This document shows positions 18,098-21,052 of a stretch of 21,052 bases of DNA, piece after piece; the first letter of the stretch is position 1, and every line of letters starts with the position of its first letter. The position numbers and the translations under genes are program-made. The stretch comes from Tulasnella sp. 424. Taxonomy: Eukaryota > Basidiomycota > Agaricomycetes > Cantharellales > Tulasnellaceae. The notes below the pieces were generated by a model. It saw nothing but the letters and a program-made list of their open reading frames with translations. It made no database searches and was not told the DNA's origin. The stretch lies in contig WSUB01000334.1 of assembly GCA_019633425.1 (NCBI GenBank), positions 1 through 21,052 of the forward strand. The letters are read 5' to 3'.

Positions 18098-21052
18098 ATG
18101 GCACCAACATTTCCGTGCCTTGGGAACTGCGGTGCAGTTCTGTGGAGTCGGAGACAATTAGCACTCCACTACCACAATAATGCCGACTGCCATAGTGCTT
18201 TGTTAATGGCTCAGTCAGTAATACAACAGCAGAATCCTTTTTCTCCAGCAGGGAGCCGGCAGCCCACCTCCAGTGGGAGATTGTTAGATACCCCAGAATC
18301 ACCGGCTGCGGAGCTGTCAATGGGGCAGACTGAGACACCAGCATCTTCTCGGGGTGGGAGGCGAGGTTCTGTGACTTTGGAGGAAGTCGATGACAATGAG
18401 GCAATTGCAATTGATGGGAATGAGCTTAGCGAGGAATATTTGCCCCATGCCGGCAAGGTCATTGGGGAAGGGAAATCAGAGAGAGTGCAGGAGTATGAGA
18501 AGCAACTCCGGAATACAGATGCGCCATGGGCACCATTTGCAAGTTACAAGGAATGGGAGCTGGCTGAGTGGCTCATTCAGAGTGGCGTATCGCAAAGCAA
18601 TATAGATAAGCTCCTGAAGCTTCAATGGGTGAGTCCAACTGATATTCAATACTATCTGAATGCTTATTCCATGTTAGATCAAAGAGCACACTGAGCCTCT
18701 GTCATTTCCAAATAAGGATACATTTTTTAAAAGGATCGACAGTTTACCGACAGGGCCAAGGTGGGAAAGAACTGAGATCACTGTAACTGGTGATCTGGTT
18801 GATGAGGCCGGTGAGGCACTAACTGAGCAGCTGGAAATATGGAGACGTGACCCAGTTGAACTGGTCAAAGAGCTCATTGGCAATCCTGCATTTCATGACA
18901 ATCTTCGATATGAACCTGTCAAGGTTCGCAATAAGAGAACAGGTAAACGTGTCTTCGATGAAGCTTGGACTGCAGACTGGTGGTGGAATGTGCAGGTATA
19001 TTTCAACAATGGTCATATCCCAGAGGATCTAAACCACTGATTCTGTGTTCCCTGCATGTAGTTGAAACTGAACTCAGTAAAATCTGGTGCCACAGTTGCA
19101 CCGATAATTTTGTCTTCAGACAAGACAAAGCTATCCTATTTCTCTGGTGACAAAGCAGCATGGCCTGTCTATCTGACCATAGGAAATATTTCCAAGCACA
19201 TACGTCGCAAGCCTTCTAAACAAGCTGTGATGTTGCTTGGATATCTTCCTGTTGCCAAGCTTCATTGTTGGTCAGATTCCAAACGGAAGGCAATTGGCCA
19301 TGATCTTTTTCATGCCTGCATGAGAAAATTTCTTGAGCCACTGGTTTCTGCAGGAAAGGAGGGGGTCATTATGCATTGTGCGGATAACAAGGCCAGACAC
19401 GTCCATCCATTGCTGTCAGCATATGTTGCAGACCATCCAGAGAGGTCACTGCCTGCATGTGTTAAATCCAACCGCTGCCCTCCCTGCCCTGTAAAAGCTG
19501 ACAAGCAGGGTGAATTTCCATTAGATAGGAGTGGTCGAAGGGTGGATTCTGTCTTTCGAGATCCTGAACATGCAAAGGATACAATTAACGCAGCATTTCA
19601 AGGGGATGAAGAAGCTCAAGACAGGGCTCAGTTAGAGGGCTTGCAAATTGTCAAGGACCCATTCTGGGCCGAGCTCCCCTTCTCTAATATCTTCATGGCA
19701 TTCCCCCCAGACATCCTACACCAACTCCACAAGGGCATTTTTAAGGATCACTTGTTCACTTGGTGCCAAACAATGATAGGGGAGAAGGAAATGGATAAGC
19801 GATTTATGTCCATGCCACCCCATCCAGATCTCCGCCATTTCAGGCATGGTATATCCAGAGTTTCTCAATGGACAGGCAATGAATACAAGCAGATGGAAAA
19901 GGTATTTCTGGGGGCAATAGTTGGAGCAGTGCCAAAATCTGCGATTCAGGCAGCAAGAGCATTGTTGGATTTTATTTACTGGGCACAACAGCCTAGCTTG
20001 GATGAAGATGAGCTTGCAAGAATGGATGAGTTGTTGGAGAGATTTCATAAGCTGAAAGATGAGGGGGCATTTGCTGATGTTCGGGATCAGTTCAATATCC
20101 CCAAACTTCACTCTCTTCTCCACTACACCTCCTTAATCTGCTTGCATGGTACTCCAGATGGATACAATACTGAAACACCCGAGCGACTTCATATTGATTA
20201 TGCAAAGTCAGGATATCGTGCAAGCAACAAGAAGGACTACACCAAGCAAATGACAACTTATATGTCACGAATGGAGGCAGTGACCATTCGTCGTGAATTC
20301 ATCAAGTTTCAACAGCCCAACTCAGATGATGATGATGACGACGAAAGCAATTCCAATGAGGGTGATAATGCAATTGGTGAATCTCCAGCGGAGGGTGGGG
20401 ATGATGCAATGGAGCTTGACGAGACTTCAGAAGAGCCACTTGAACCGGGTGAATCAATGGAACCTCAAGCTGTAGAGGTTCGGCACTCAGTCATAACATT
20501 TGCAAAAGTCCCCTCACTCCCATCAGTCCCAGTTACTGTGCTTCAGCAGAACTTTGGTGCCACAGACTTTTTGCCAACACTAAAACAGTATTTGCGAGAA
20601 GTATCACATTTGCAGCCTGGCTTCAGGTATCTTCATCCCACAGACCATGACCGGTTCTCTATTTTCAAAAAGATTGGGATTCATTTGACTTCTGTCACTG
20701 AGCCTGGGAGTCTCTGGACTGATTTTGTTCGGGCCACACCATCGAAGGGACCAGGGATCTTACAGTCATTCAGAAAGGAAAGCTATTTTTGATACAGTTT
20801 TAGTTCGACAGGTCACTGGTATGTTGGTCTCTGCATCTGAGAGGACCCTGGTTGCTTATTTATCTCCCTCTAGGGCCTCCACGTCCTGCACGTGTCCGTT
20901 TGTTTTTCAAGATCCCTTCTTCTATCATCCCTGATGATGCAAGAATGCATGCACAGCCCTTGTTAGCCTATGTTGAATGGTTCAAACCATTTATCCCAAG
21001 TTCCCAAGATCCAGGTACAGGGCTGTATCGTACAGCCCCAGCAGTTGACAAG
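18098..21052 (+). CDS. Plavaka-type (CACTA-like) transposase, partial at window edge, one frameshift
   Basis: Exons 18098-18628, 18678-18995, 19062-20818 and 20874 to beyond 21052, all GT..AG and in phase apart from one fault; about 928 residues lie in the window. It starts with a C2H2/C2HC-like finger (PCLGNCGAVLWSRRQLALHY, then H and C), and then has the family block WAPFASYKEWELAEWLIQSG. Next come ILSSDKTKLSYFSGDKAAWP (Asp at about 303), VIMHCADNKARHVHPLLSAY, the signature FPPDILHQLHKGIFKDHL (about 499), and FNIPKLHSLLHYTSLI with TPERLHIDYAKSGYRASNKK. An acidic DDDDDDES insert is at about 705, and the C-terminal RPARVRLFFKIPSS and PLLAYVEWFKPFIP follow. These match fungal Plavaka transposases. 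Five T at 20786-20790 shift the frame to a stop at 20790-20792; four T would restore SYFDTVLVR. It catalyses cut-and-paste excision and integration in the nucleus. An upstream ATG at 18050 is in frame but adds nothing family-like. Confidence 0.9.

Larger units (their letters stand above)
10977..21052 (+). mobile_element. Putative large CACTA/Plavaka-type DNA transposon, right end outside window
   Basis: CACTACGAGGAAAG at 10977 has the CACTA-superfamily terminal start and sits exactly where the hAT gene is interrupted. It is followed by some 250 bases of TATAG-rich repeats, as in subterminal regions of CACTA elements. The Plavaka transposase at 18098-21052 belongs to a CACTA-like group and is oriented towards the right edge. 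The DUF6532-like gene and the minisatellite would be internal. The right terminal repeat is not visible, so the extent (at least 10 kb) and the assumption of one element are inferred; two neighbouring elements are the alternative. Confidence 0.5.

Overview
The window reads as nuclear DNA of a filamentous basidiomycete (Agaricomycetes; the kinase-TPR type, the DUF6532-like gene and the Plavaka transposase together fit a Rhizoctonia/Ceratobasidium-like fungus, which is an inference). Genes are broken by many 49-84 nt GT..AG introns, most intergenic DNA is decayed, and I see no rRNA, tRNA or CRISPR.

Left part (1-8345): three decayed, same-orientation (minus) copies of one gene, a mitochondrial type-II NADH dehydrogenase of the NDE1/NDI1 family. 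Copy A (1-945) runs off the left edge, copy B (5461-7290) covers both ends of the protein but has an internal deletion and frameshifts, and copy C (7750-8345) is only the N-terminal part. Between A and B lies an 8-exon plus-strand gene (2343-4698) for a protein kinase fused to about six near-identical 40-residue TPR repeats. Its only visible problem is a TAG that is either inside an intron or a real stop.

Middle (8449-10976): a hAT-family transposase gene with BED zinc finger and RNase H-like domain. It carries two in-frame TGA codons and has clustered short repeats and three ~65-75 bp tandem repeats in front of it. It is cut off at 10976.

Right part (10977-21052): a CACTA-type end starts exactly where the hAT coding sequence is lost and is followed by TATAG-rich subterminal repeats. 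I interpret everything from here to the window edge as one large nested CACTA/Plavaka-like element of at least 10 kb. It would hold an apparently intact 9-exon DUF6532-like gene (minus, 11335-13957), a 2.4 kb GC-rich higher-order minisatellite (14720-17160) flanked by gene remnants, and the Plavaka transposase (plus, 18098 to beyond the edge). The transposase is complete in this window apart from one extra T in a T run. The right end of the element is outside the window, so that single-element reading remains a hypothesis.
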